64,000 nt of DNA from XYD12-FULL-36-8 sp964613805 (GCA_964613805.1 CAZTJF010000021.1:1-64000); one strand, 5' to 3'. Positions 52,616-61,616 are shown, numbered from the stretch's first letter. Numbers and translations are program-made. Notes: generated by a model not told the origin, from the letters alone.

Positions 52616-53587
52616 GTGAAGTATAGAAAGCTTGGTAAGACCAGCGTAGAAGTTTCTGAAATTAGTCTTGGCTGCTGGACAATGGGCGGACTTAACTGGG
52701 TAAATGGAGTACCAAACGGCTGGGCAAGTGTTGAAGAAAATGAAATTAAAGAAGCAATTTTTTATGCTGTAGATCATGGTGTAAATCACTTTGACAATGC
52801 AGATGTTTATGGTAATGGTCGTGCAGAGCGAATGTTGGCGCGAATTCTTGAGAAGCAAACAAATAAATTTATCATTGCTACGAAAATCGGATGGTTCCCG
52901 GGAACAGCAGAACACGCATATGAACCAAAACATATCCGTCATCAATGCGAACAGTCGTTAATAAATTTAAAGAGAGATTATATTGATCTCTACTACTTTC
53001 ATCACGGAAATTTTGGTGAGAATGACTTTTATCTCGATGATGCAATTGAATCAATATATAGACTTAAAGAGGAAGGTAAGATAAGAATGATTGGACAATC
53101 AGCTTACTCACATGAAGATTTTGTTAAGCTGATTCCAAAAGTAAAACCCGAGGTGATTCAAAGCTTTGCAAGTGCTGTTGATGATAGGTTTGTGCGAGAA
53201 AATACTCCAACGAGAAAACTTTTAGATGAGCATAAAATTTCATTCATAGCTTTTGGACCGCTTCATCAGGGATTACTGCTTGGGAAATATGATAAAAATA
53301 ATCCGCCAAAGTTTGAACAAGGTGATCACCGCGCAAACTCAGCTCGCTTTACAGCGGAGAATTTAGCTAAGCTTGAGCCCAAAATTATCAAGCTAAAGGA
53401 AAAGTTTGGTTCATCGAATGAGGAACTATCAAGAATGGCATTGCAATACATGCTGCATTATAAAGTTGTGGGGTCGGTTATTCCTGGGTTTAGAAACTTG
53501 AAACAAGTCATCTCAAATCTTTATGGTGCAGAAAAACCCCTATCTGATGATGAATTTAAGTTTATCAGAAAGGTTTTTGAGGAATAA
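52616..53587 (+). CDS. aldo/keto reductase
   Basis: 323 residues. A full AKR tetrad is present: Asp60, Tyr65 (HFDNADVYGNG), Lys90 (IATKIG) and His in YYFHHGNFG (129 or 130). NADP-binding GSVIPGFRNLKQVISNL lies at the C-terminus. The start is GTG at 52616 with a strong AGGAGG six bases upstream. The substrate is unknown. It differs from the aldo/keto reductase at 37607, which lacks the His. Confidence 0.92.
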   Translation: MKYRKLGKTSVEVSEISLGCWTMGGLNWVNGVPNGWASVEENEIKEAIFYAVDHGVNHFDNADVYGNGRAERMLARILEKQTNKFIIATKIGWFPGTAEHAYEPKHIRHQCEQSLINLKRDYIDLYYFHHGNFGENDFYLDDAIESIYRLKEEGKIRMIGQSAYSHEDFVKLIPKVKPEVIQSFASAVDDRFVRENTPTRKLLDEHKISFIAFGPLHQGLLLGKYDKNNPPKFEQGDHRANSARFTAENLAKLEPKIIKLKEKFGSSNEELSRMALQYMLHYKVVGSVIPGFRNLKQVISNLYGAEKPLSDDEFKFIRKVFEE

Positions 53588-53597
53588 TCTAATGTGT

Positions 53598-53625
53598 TGT
53601 GGTTACCAACCTATTGGTGACCACA
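53598..53625. terminator. hairpin after the aldo/keto reductase gene
   Basis: TGTGGTTACC (53598-53607) and GGTGACCACA (53616-53625) form a 10-bp stem with one G-T pair and an 8-base loop, starting 10 bases after the stop. No T-tract follows directly, so it may be a processing or factor-dependent site. Confidence 0.4.
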
Positions 53626-53748
53626 TCGCTTCTGCAAAAAAAACAATTCGTTTCTACTATCATTTCTCTTGTAGCCGCATTTATAAATATTTCTTAAGTT
53701 TGTAACAGAACTTTAAACTATTTGTTCAAATAAAACCGAGGGAATATC

Positions 53749-56700
53749 ATGAAAAGAATCTACCTATACATTCTTATTTCATTAATTTCTGCCTTTCTTG
53801 TTTTTGCCCAAGATTCCACAATGACTCTTGTCGGACCAGGCGTTAAGTATTATAAAGTTTTCAAACCCTCAATCCCATGGAACATAACAATTCTTGAAAT
53901 GGACATCTCAAATCCAAACATAAAAATAAAAGCTGAATTGGCACGTGATGTTTTAGGTACAGGCTTTGAAAAAACCTCTTCAATGGCAAATAGAAATAAC
54001 CTCTCGAACCATATTGTTCTTGGTGCTATAAACGGCGATTATTTTGGAATCAGCGAACCGACCAATCCTTACACGTTTTTATCTAATTCGATGATCAGAG
54101 GGAATGAGTTCACCTTTGGCAGATCGCATATTAGAAGTTCATTTGGATTTCGATCGGGCGACAACAAACCGGTTTTGAACATCTTGAATTTTTCTGGAAC
54201 TGTTACTGCCGCAAACAATAGTTCAAGAACAATAGATTTATTAAACGGTGTTCGGGATACCAACAAACTGATTCTTTATAATAAATTTATTGGTGCAACA
54301 ACTTTAACTAATGCAACTGGCACTGAAGTAAAACTGCAGAAAATAGACGAACCAGCTATTAACAGCGTCCTTAAATTTATAGCTACAGAAAAAGTTTCTG
54401 GTATTGGCAGCATGTCAATCGGAGATAATTACATTCTTTCTGGAAATGGAACTGCAAGTACATTCCTAACGAATAATATTAATGTTGGCGATACTGTAAG
54501 ATTAACAATTGGCACATCACCTAACGTTAGCAGCTTAACTTGCTTGATGGGAGGCGGACCACGTTTGATTACTAATGGCACGCGTCCTTCCAGTTTTGTT
54601 GGCGTCGAGGGATTTGGCGACAGCCATGTCAATACAAGGCATCCAAGAACGGCAGTGGGGTTTAATGCGGACAGCACCAAGGTATATTTTCTTGTTGTTG
54701 ATGGAAGACAACCAGCTTTAAGTGTGGGAATGAGCTGTGCGGAATTAGCAGATTATATGATTTCTATCGGATGTTACCAAGCAGTTAACCTCGACGGCGG
54801 CGGCTCTTCAACTATGGTTGTTAGAAATGAAATTAAAAATAGTCCCTCTGATGGAAGCGAACGTTCAGTTGGAAATGCTTTGCTTGCTGTTGCAGAAATT
54901 CCAACGAATCAAACAATTCAGTCTTTTCAATTATTACCCAGACAAATTTTAATTGATTCGACACAGACCAGAAAAATTAATATCAACGCAACCGATCTTT
55001 GGGGATATCCAATTGTAGTTGATCCAACAGAATTTACTTGGCAGATTTTAGGTATAAATGGAATGGTTGACAGTCTTGGATTTTTTATTCCCTATGGCAC
55101 CGGCACAGGAAAAATTATCGCTTCTATTAGTACTCTTAGAGACACAATTGATGTGACTGTTGTATCCACAATAATTCCTGTTTGGTCTTTTTGCGCTGCA
55201 AATGGAAACATTCCTGGCTGGTTTTCGGAAACAGGAAGCAGCGAAAGGGGACTGGCTTATAATCAAGTCAATCAGCATATTTATGTTGTTTCTCGCAAAT
55301 CCGGAAACCAAGTATTGATTTTAAATGCGAATACCGGAGATCAAATAGGAACACTTAACACAACCGGAACTTCAGGCGGGACTTTCATTCTTAATGATGT
55401 TGAAGTATCTGATGATGGAAAAATCTTTGCCGCAAATTTGACGGTGGATGCCTCAACTTCCCCATTTAAAATTTATATGTGGAATGATGAATCCGCTTCC
55501 GCACAAAACGTAATTTCCTTTTCATCACCAACAGCAGTAAGATTGGGCGATAAATTCACCGTTGCTGGTTCATACGCAGATAACTCTGCTGTAATTTACG
55601 CGGCTGTTGGAAGTTCTAATAAAGTTTTCAAGTGGACGATGAACGCAGGTTCATTTAATTCTGTACCAACTGAAATCACTTTAAGCGGAGTTACAAATGT
55701 TGGAACATCCCCTGCTGTTTATCCGAAAGGATTAGGTGCAGTGAATTTTTACGTTAATGGAAACAGTATTCGTCCAAGGGAATTTACTTCAACAGGAACT
55801 TTTATTGGCGAACTTTCAAGTGCTGTTATAGACAGCAGAAGCAATGCAATGAGGTACATTAAAAGCGGTCAGCAGGAATATCTTGTTGTTTACCAGTACG
55901 GCTTTCCGAATGAAAATGCCAAAGTGCTGGAGGTTTCTGCTGGATTACCGAATGCTGTTTTACTTGAGACTACACCTTCACTCGGTACAAATGCAAACAC
56001 GGTGGGAACATCGGGAGATATAGCATTTCGTTTGTATCAGCAGGGTGTTTACATTTATTATGTTCTTGCTACCAATAACGGAATAGCTGCATATCAGCTT
56101 GTAAATGAAAATGAAGTCCCGGTAGAACTGATTTCTTTCTCAGCAGAATTAAGTGGGCTGCAGATAATTTTGAACTGGACAACAGCGACAGAAACAAATA
56201 ATCACGGGTTTGAAATAGAAAGATGCCTCACCCAATCGCTCTCCTTCAATGGGAGTCCTTCGGACAAAGGAAAGGACTTAATTCAGTGGGAGAAAATAGG
56301 ATTTATTCCTGGGGCAGGAAATAGCAGTTCTACAAAAAGTTATTCATTTGTTGATAATGGAATCGAAATATTTGGAAAGTACAAATACAGATTAAAACAA
56401 ATAGATTTTGATGGGACATTTGAATACTCAAACGAGATTGAGGTGCAATATTCTCCGACAAAATTTTTATTGGAACAAAATTATCCGAATCCGTTCAATC
56501 CATCTACCAGAATCAAGTATCAAGTATCCAGTAGCACCCATGTTTCTTTAAAGGTTTTCGATGTTCTGGGAAATGAAATTGCAACGTTGGTTGATGAATA
56601 TAAACCGGCCGGGAATTATGAGGTTGAATTTTCCATTGGTGATGTACGAGTATCCGGCATCCCACATAGTGGCGGGCAGAATCCAGTAACCGGTATAGGG

Positions 56701-56778
56701 TGCGCTTCAGGTGTATATTTCTATCAACTAAAAGCCGGTGACTTTATATCTTCAAAGAAAATGTTGATTGTGAAATAA
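53749..56778 (+). CDS. T9SS-exported phosphodiester glycosidase (NAGPA/DUF2233 domain)
   Basis: 1009 residues. Signal peptide (1-20), then a phosphodiester glycosidase domain (about 60-385) with NGDYFGIS, RHPRTAVGFN and NLDGGGSSTMV (Asp349). A beta-propeller-like middle (about 480-790) follows, then a linker domain with VPVELISFSAELSG and a T9SS type A CTD from about 903 (NYPNPFNPST). The family removes N-acetylglucosamine caps or cleaves exopolysaccharide phosphodiesters. Residues about 826-846 (CLTQSLSFNGSPSDKGKDLIQ) are a REP element read in frame. About 19 extra residues in the CTD (GDVRVSGIPHSGGQNPVTG region) look repeat-derived. Confidence 0.9.
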   Translation: MKRIYLYILISLISAFLVFAQDSTMTLVGPGVKYYKVFKPSIPWNITILEMDISNPNIKIKAELARDVLGTGFEKTSSMANRNNLSNHIVLGAINGDYFGISEPTNPYTFLSNSMIRGNEFTFGRSHIRSSFGFRSGDNKPVLNILNFSGTVTAANNSSRTIDLLNGVRDTNKLILYNKFIGATTLTNATGTEVKLQKIDEPAINSVLKFIATEKVSGIGSMSIGDNYILSGNGTASTFLTNNINVGDTVRLTIGTSPNVSSLTCLMGGGPRLITNGTRPSSFVGVEGFGDSHVNTRHPRTAVGFNADSTKVYFLVVDGRQPALSVGMSCAELADYMISIGCYQAVNLDGGGSSTMVVRNEIKNSPSDGSERSVGNALLAVAEIPTNQTIQSFQLLPRQILIDSTQTRKININATDLWGYPIVVDPTEFTWQILGINGMVDSLGFFIPYGTGTGKIIASISTLRDTIDVTVVSTIIPVWSFCAANGNIPGWFSETGSSERGLAYNQVNQHIYVVSRKSGNQVLILNANTGDQIGTLNTTGTSGGTFILNDVEVSDDGKIFAANLTVDASTSPFKIYMWNDESASAQNVISFSSPTAVRLGDKFTVAGSYADNSAVIYAAVGSSNKVFKWTMNAGSFNSVPTEITLSGVTNVGTSPAVYPKGLGAVNFYVNGNSIRPREFTSTGTFIGELSSAVIDSRSNAMRYIKSGQQEYLVVYQYGFPNENAKVLEVSAGLPNAVLLETTPSLGTNANTVGTSGDIAFRLYQQGVYIYYVLATNNGIAAYQLVNENEVPVELISFSAELSGLQIILNWTTATETNNHGFEIERCLTQSLSFNGSPSDKGKDLIQWEKIGFIPGAGNSSSTKSYSFVDNGIEIFGKYKYRLKQIDFDGTFEYSNEIEVQYSPTKFLLEQNYPNPFNPSTRIKYQVSSSTHVSLKVFDVLGNEIATLVDEYKPAGNYEVEFSIGDVRVSGIPHSGGQNPVTGIGCASGVYFYQLKAGDFISSKKMLIVK
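56226..56283 (+). repeat. REP-like element inserted in frame in the glycosidase gene
   Basis: CCTCACCCAATCGCTCTCCTT, then a TTC-loop palindrome (GTCC-TTC-GGAC, 56255-56265), then GGAAAGGACTTAATT. Its order of CTCACCC, CTCTCCTT and AGGAC-TTAA matches the REPs at 37291 and 37361. The paralogous stretch in the subtilase reads ERASSINDWTKIGF without it. Confidence 0.7.
56514..56541 (+). repeat. heptamer run in the glycosidase CTD
   Basis: CAAGTAT, CAAGTAT, CCAGTAG, CACCCAT in strict 7-base phase, coding for YQVSSSTHV in place of the YSLPEKADV type loop of the subtilase CTD. Confidence 0.6.
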
Positions 56779-56915
56779 TTTTCGGGAGAAATCAAATTCG
56801 AGCAAACAGAAAGTTGAAAGAGTTGAAGTAATCAATTAATATTTTATTATCTTCACTAAGAAATTTAATAGGTACTCTTCAATAATCATTTAATCATTCA
56901 TTTTAGGAGATTAAC

Positions 56916-57512
56916 ATGAACTTAGTTGACCGCGTGAAAAATCTGATCATCAGTCCCGCAACAGAGTGGGAAGTTATAAAAGGGGAAACGTGGACAGTTT
57001 CTGATCTGTTCACAAAGTACGCAATTCTTCTCGCTGCAATTCCTGCAGTAGCGGGATTTCTCGGTTACACTTTCTTTGGTTTGTCCTATGGATTTGGCTC
57101 AATTAAATTAGGATTTGGCACATCGCTTACATGGGCAATTCTTACCTTCATCTTGTCACTTGTTGGAGTTTTTGTTCTTGGTTTTATAATTGATGCTCTT
57201 GCACCATCTTTTGGCTCCACAAAAGACATGGTTGCCTCTTTGAAAGTTGCCGTGTTCTCTTCAACACCAGCGTGGGTCGCAGGTATCTTAAATATCTTTC
57301 CCGTACTTGGCATTTTGGTGGTGATTGCAAGCATTTACGGACTTGTACTGCTTTACATGGGATTAGAAAGAGTTAAAAGTGTTCCTAAGGAAAAAATGGT
57401 CGGTTATTTTGTTGTGGTTTTAATTGCAGCAATACTTGTATATGTTGTTATTGGCGCTATTGTCAGTGCCATTGCATTCAGCAGCGTTGCATTTACCCGT
57501 CCAGCATTCTAG
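56916..57512 (+). CDS. Yip1 family membrane protein
   Basis: 198 residues. NLVDRVKNLIISPATEWEVI is the typical N-terminus of bacterial YIP1 proteins, followed by five hydrophobic segments and a short tail. Function in bacteria is unknown. GGAG lies about 8 bases before the ATG. A strong terminator follows. Confidence 0.87.
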   Translation: MNLVDRVKNLIISPATEWEVIKGETWTVSDLFTKYAILLAAIPAVAGFLGYTFFGLSYGFGSIKLGFGTSLTWAILTFILSLVGVFVLGFIIDALAPSFGSTKDMVASLKVAVFSSTPAWVAGILNIFPVLGILVVIASIYGLVLLYMGLERVKSVPKEKMVGYFVVVLIAAILVYVVIGAIVSAIAFSSVAFTRPAF

Positions 57513-57842
57513 TTAGTTAAATGAAATTTTAATCATGGTCACGGAGCAATTCGTGACCATTTTTTATTTGTGAAATTTTAATAAGATTCTAAGTCTGTTC
57601 TTATCTTATTCTTATCACAAATTTCAATACTTAAGCAAAATTTATATTTACTATTTTTGAAATAGATTTTTTTTCAAAACTTATCGGTTTTCAAACGGAT
57701 GTTTAAATACTCCAAAGAACTCAATTTACCGGTTTGATTTTTTTTCGATTGAGCATTATTGTGGTTTTACACAAGTTTGCATTAAGGAATTCAGAGTTGA
57801 CTGATATGACAAATCGGGGAAATACTTTAAAGGCACAAATAG
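57513..57842. other. 330-base gap between the Yip1 gene and a small membrane protein
   Basis: Contains the terminator at 57535-57566. The rest is AT-rich with no open frame. A CAAGTTTG at about 57771-57778 is one base from the TAnnTTTG promoter element, but no convincing upstream TTG partner was found. Confidence 0.5.
57535..57566 (+). terminator. intrinsic terminator of the Yip1 gene
   Basis: Perfect 9-bp stem ATGGTCACG (57535-57543) / CGTGACCAT (57552-57560) with an 8-base loop, followed by T6. Confidence 0.88.
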
Positions 57843-58196
57843 ATGACGAGTGCACCCTTTAATTATAAATCCTTTGGGAATGTAATTCGCTGGACAGCAA
57901 AATTAACAAGCTTACTAAGCATTGGAATTCTCCTATTATTCTTTATTGGGGAAGGATTCAATCCCACAAAACTGAGTCTGAAAGAATGGATGTTTTTTCT
58001 CTTTTTTCCCCTCGGTGTAATGCTTGGTTTATTAATAGGATGGAAGAAAGAATTTATCGGCGGTTTGATTGCCATACTAAGCTTAACCGCATTTTGTTTG
58101 TTGGAAACCATAAACGGGGGTTTTCCAGGATTGGCATTTTTCGTTTTTGCTTTGCCGGGACTTTTATTCCTTATATCACATTTTGTTACATGTTAA
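57843..58196 (+). CDS. small four-helix membrane protein
   Basis: 117 residues with four hydrophobic segments. IGEGFNPTKLSLKEWMFFLFFPLGVMLGLLIGWKKE is a characteristic block of a small, uncharacterised membrane family (possibly DUF7670) found in many Bacteroidota. Role unknown. AAAGG lies about 10 bases before the ATG. Confidence 0.7.
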   Translation: MTSAPFNYKSFGNVIRWTAKLTSLLSIGILLLFFIGEGFNPTKLSLKEWMFFLFFPLGVMLGLLIGWKKEFIGGLIAILSLTAFCLLETINGGFPGLAFFVFALPGLLFLISHFVTC

Positions 58197-58253
58197 TTAG
58201 ACGAGCATAAAATTAACCAAACAAATCTTTCCCTAAAAAGTGATTGAGATTTT

Positions 58254-58757
58254 ATGAAAAAAAGTATTGTCTGTCTGCTTGTCGCAACGATGCTTTTTCA
58301 AATCGGCTGCAGCAGCTTTACACAAATTCCTTATCCTACCGATGAAAGAAAAAGTGGGAAAGAAATTCGACAGCTCAATTACTTCGGCGAGAGATTAAGC
58401 TCAAAAATTCAACTCACGAACTCTGTTGAAATTGAAGCTTATTGGCTGAATCTGAACGATGATAAGCTTTACTTCTTAACCGAGGGATTGGATGATACTT
58501 CTTCAGTTGGGATTGATAAGATCAATACCGTAAGATTTTACGATGAATATGGTGGATGTATGAAGGGTGGTTGGTTGGGCTTAGGTCTAACAATTCTTGA
58601 GGGATTTATATTGTGGGGTCTTTCCTCGGGCAACACGGGTCATCCTAGCGCTGGCATAGCGATAGTGGTTGCTGGTCCTGCGACAATCTTATTAAGCACA
58701 CTCTATGGAATTCTCTTTATGGGGGAAAGAGAATTTAACTTTGTTCAAAACAAATAA
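58254..58757 (+). CDS. lipoprotein with C-terminal membrane-like segments
   Basis: 167 residues. Lipobox FQIGC (Cys19) is followed by a beta-type region (KIQLTNSVEIEAYWLNLNDDKLYF, GIDKINTVRFYDEYGG). The glycine-rich hydrophobic tail includes WLGLGLTILEGFILWGL and GIAIVVAGPATILLSTLYGI. No named family recognised. It is followed closely by the serine hydrolase gene. Confidence 0.7.
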   Translation: MKKSIVCLLVATMLFQIGCSSFTQIPYPTDERKSGKEIRQLNYFGERLSSKIQLTNSVEIEAYWLNLNDDKLYFLTEGLDDTSSVGIDKINTVRFYDEYGGCMKGGWLGLGLTILEGFILWGLSSGNTGHPSAGIAIVVAGPATILLSTLYGILFMGEREFNFVQNK

Positions 58758-58796
58758 TTATTGCTACTAATTACACGAATTATTAAATAAGTTAAT

Positions 58797-60371
58797 ATGA
58801 AAAACGCATTTTTAATTTTGCTTCTTCTTTGTTTTACAGCAAGTCTTATCGCCCAATCAAGTTTAGATACAACACTCCAAAACGTTAAAACACAATACCA
58901 GGTTGTGGGGATGTCGGTTGCAGTTGTTAAGGGCGATACAATTGTATTCTCAAAAGGTTATGGATTAAGAGATATTGGGCGAAGTTTGTCTGTTAATGAC
59001 AGCACGGTTTACCGGATCGCCTCTATTTCTAAAATGATTACCGCCGCAGCGCTGATGATTCTTTACGAGCAGGGATTATTCAATCTTGATGATGATGTGA
59101 GCAGCTATCTTGGATTTACTTTGAGGAATCCGAGTTATCCAAACGATGTAATTACCTTTAGAAAAATTCTTTCCCACACATCAAGTTTAAGAGATGGAAC
59201 CGGATATGATTCTTTCCTTTCTACAACTTACAATAACAATCCGCCGCCCGCGCTTCAATCGTTGTTAGTCTCTGGCGGAAGCTATTACACTGCCAATATG
59301 TTTAGCAGCACAAGATCGCCATCATCAAATTATTTTGAATATGCCAACATCAATTTTGGTGTAGTTGGAACATTGATCGAAAGAATATCAAATCAGCGGT
59401 TTGATATTTTTTGCAAAGAAAAAATTTTTCAGCCGCTTGGCATCATTGGTAGCTTTAACATTCAAGATATTCCCAACATAAACAATGTAGCTGTGCTTTA
59501 CCGAAAAAGCGGTAGCAGTTGGGTTGCTCAAACAGATAATTACAATGGAATTAAGCCGCCGCCAAGAAACTTGTCTGGTTATGTGATAGGCACTAATGGA
59601 GTGATTTTCGGACCACAAGGTAGTTTGAGAATTAGTGCCAATGACCTATCAAAATTTATGATGACAATAATGAATGGCGGCATTCTCGGCGATGTAAGAA
59701 TTTTGAATGATACAACGGTTGATAGAATGCTCAATCCAAATTGGATTTACAACGGATCAAACGGCAACAATTATTATGGCATCTTTAATACTTATGCAAT
59801 TGGTAATCATCGAACATCCAATTTACTTCCTGGTGAAACATTATATGGTCATCCGGGCGAAGCTTATGGTTTGATAAGCGATATATATTTTTCCAAAATT
59901 AAAGATTACGGAATCGTCTTGATCACCAACGGTGGAGTTTGGGGTAATGGAAATTACAGCGGTTGGTACAACATTGAGGAAGGTGTTTATAAAGCATGTT
60001 ACAGCCAATTAGATAGTTTGACTGTTGGAATTGAAAACAACAAAAATTTTTTACCTTCGGGGTTTATGCTTTATCAGAACTATCCGAATCCGTTTAATCC
60101 CACAACAAGGATAAGTTGGCAGTCTTCGGTCGGCAGTTGGCAAACACTAAAAATTTATGACATGCTTGGCAATTTAGCAGCTACGCTTGTTGATGAATAC
60201 AGACCTGCTGGTACTTATGAAGTTGATTTTAATCCAGCATCCAGCAACTTGTATCCAGCATCAGATAACGGAATCTCGTCTTTTGCAATCGGATACGCTT
60301 CCGGTATTTATTTTTGTCAACTGCGTATTGACGAGAAAGCAAAAACGATGAAGATGATTTTACTTCGTTAA
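58797..60371 (+). CDS. T9SS-exported serine hydrolase (beta-lactamase/PBP-like)
   Basis: 524 residues with a signal peptide (1-19). A class C beta-lactamase-like domain covers about 20-400, with SISK (Ser76, Lys79) and YAN (182-184). GHPGEAYG (about 350-357) takes the place of the third KTG-type motif. The CTD starts near 425 (NYPNPFNPTT). Such proteins act as esterases, peptidases or D-amino-acid hydrolases outside the cell. The CTD contains two heptamer runs (60115-60142 and 60235-60269). The second adds about 17 residues between YEVDF and ASGIYF. Confidence 0.9.
   Translation: MKNAFLILLLLCFTASLIAQSSLDTTLQNVKTQYQVVGMSVAVVKGDTIVFSKGYGLRDIGRSLSVNDSTVYRIASISKMITAAALMILYEQGLFNLDDDVSSYLGFTLRNPSYPNDVITFRKILSHTSSLRDGTGYDSFLSTTYNNNPPPALQSLLVSGGSYYTANMFSSTRSPSSNYFEYANINFGVVGTLIERISNQRFDIFCKEKIFQPLGIIGSFNIQDIPNINNVAVLYRKSGSSWVAQTDNYNGIKPPPRNLSGYVIGTNGVIFGPQGSLRISANDLSKFMMTIMNGGILGDVRILNDTTVDRMLNPNWIYNGSNGNNYYGIFNTYAIGNHRTSNLLPGETLYGHPGEAYGLISDIYFSKIKDYGIVLITNGGVWGNGNYSGWYNIEEGVYKACYSQLDSLTVGIENNKNFLPSGFMLYQNYPNPFNPTTRISWQSSVGSWQTLKIYDMLGNLAATLVDEYRPAGTYEVDFNPASSNLYPASDNGISSFAIGYASGIYFCQLRIDEKAKTMKMILLR
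60115..60142 (+). repeat. heptamer run 1 in the hydrolase CTD
   Basis: GTTGGCA, GTCTTCG, GTCGGCA, GTTGGCA in strict phase. It codes for SWQSSVGSWQ at the same CTD loop where the glycosidase has its own heptamer run. Confidence 0.7.
60235..60269 (+). repeat. heptamer run 2 in the hydrolase CTD
   Basis: CAGCATC, CAGCAAC, TTGTATC, CAGCATC, AGATAAC in strict phase. On the minus strand this is GATGCTG, GATACAA, GTTGCTG, GATGCTG, the same units as at 34179 and 41360. It codes for PASSNLYPASDN. Confidence 0.75.
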
Positions 60372-60384
60372 GCATTTTTCATTC

Positions 60385-60440
60385 CACGATCCACTTCTGA
60401 TAACATCTTTCCCCGGAATTTGTAATTCTTTTCTTTCTGA
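60385..60440 (-). pseudogene. decayed copy of the 3' end of the gene at 60526
   Basis: The stretch with ATCCACTTCTGATAACATCT and GGAATTTGTAATTCTTTTCT repeats, with a small deletion, the last 45-50 bases of the neighbouring minus-strand gene (ATCCACTTCTCATAACATCT, AGAATTTGTAATTCTTTTTT). Only the tail coding KKNYKFWGKR...EKW is present and its frame is broken. Confidence 0.7.
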
Positions 60441-60525
60441 TTTGACTTAAAGGGGGGTTTTTTGTTTTTACTAAATCCATTGAGTAAAATTACTCAGTGC
60501 GTTGAGTAGACTCATATCGGTTTAT

Positions 60526-61521
60526 TTATTTCCCAATCCACTTCTCATAACATCTCTTACCCCAGAATTTGTAATTCTTTTTTTCGTATTCTGTTCCGGA
60601 GAGAATGCTTTGAATAAATCCGTTCCTTTCCACAAGAACTGTATGGAAAATTTCTGCGTTGGGGTTTTCTTTTAAGTGAAATTGTACCCGTTCATTAAGA
60701 GTTGTGTAACGAGCGAATGATGTGTCGCTTTCATCTGTAAATTCAAAATCTTTTTCTAATCTTTCCTTCATCATCTTGCTTCTGTAATAAGTTCCGCCGG
60801 TTAGACTTACAATATTCTTTCCATTAATTTTTACATCTCTGTCGTCGTAAGCAATAACACTTAGATAATGATCTTCTGATTCTTTAAGCCATTCAATTAT
60901 TTTTTCACCATGATTAAGCGAGTCCTCATAACCATAATTGCTATCGAGAAAAGTAATTCGTTCCACATTGCTGGGAATTTTCTCTACGCTGTTAAGAAAT
61001 CCAAAGATGAAACTGCCGCCGCCGCTGTGTCCGCTTAAAACAATTTTAGTATCAAAAGATTGAAACATGCTTGCTAACGAATCAACCAATGACCTAATGA
61101 CTATATGACTATTTTCCCTTTCCCTTCTCCACTTTGGCCAACTTTTATCATCAGTCATAAGATAAGCAACAATTATGTTTGCATCTTTGTAGTGTTCTCT
61201 TAAAAATCTTGTCTGTGCCCCAATATGCTGAATGTCGTAATGCCAATCATCTTCCGGTTTAATTTTCTTTCCTATTGTCCACTCGATAGAATTGCCATTT
61301 GGGAGGGCATAAAGTATCAAAAGAGTTTTCTTATCCTGCATAAACATTTCTTTTGAGGGAGCGTTGATGTGAACACTGATTTCAGGATTAAATCGCATTG
61401 TTAAGATTCTCTCACCGAAGTGTTCGCTTCTAATAAACTTTTCAAAACTATTTGAGTTAATTGAGGATTGTGCGGCTATAATCTTAGAAATTAATAAGAT
61501 GAGAATTAATATAAATTTCAT
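60526..61521 (-). CDS. exported alpha/beta hydrolase-like protein
   Basis: 331 residues with signal peptide (1-18). The nucleophile-elbow-like GHSGGG has Ser166 (KIVLSGHSGGGSFIFGF), preceded by KKTLLILYALPNGNSIEW. ERITFLDSNYGYED follows. Typical family context is unknown, and the catalytic acid and His are not sure. Its 3' end is partly duplicated at 60385-60440. It is convergent with the serine hydrolase. Confidence 0.75.
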   Translation of the reverse strand: MKFILILILLISKIIAAQSSINSNSFEKFIRSEHFGERILTMRFNPEISVHINAPSKEMFMQDKKTLLILYALPNGNSIEWTIGKKIKPEDDWHYDIQHIGAQTRFLREHYKDANIIVAYLMTDDKSWPKWRRERENSHIVIRSLVDSLASMFQSFDTKIVLSGHSGGGSFIFGFLNSVEKIPSNVERITFLDSNYGYEDSLNHGEKIIEWLKESEDHYLSVIAYDDRDVKINGKNIVSLTGGTYYRSKMMKERLEKDFEFTDESDTSFARYTTLNERVQFHLKENPNAEIFHTVLVERNGFIQSILSGTEYEKKNYKFWGKRCYEKWIGK

Positions 61522-61552
61522 TGATTCTGATAAAACATTTTTACTTCGTCAA

Positions 61553-61616
61553 ACTTAGCGTCTTAGCGGCTCTGCGGCAAATAAATTTTTACTGCAAGGA
61601 CGCGAAGGTGCAAAGG
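61553..61616. repeat. 10-base-periodic inverted repeat
   Basis: CTTAGCGTCTTAGCGGCTCT (about 61554-61573) and GCAAGGACGCGAAGGTGCAA (about 61594-61613) are imperfect inverted copies built from 10-base units resembling CTTTGCGTCT. The loop is AT-rich. It belongs to a repeat type seen widely in bacterial genomes. It lies in the divergent gap before the zinc-ribbon gene. Confidence 0.55.
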
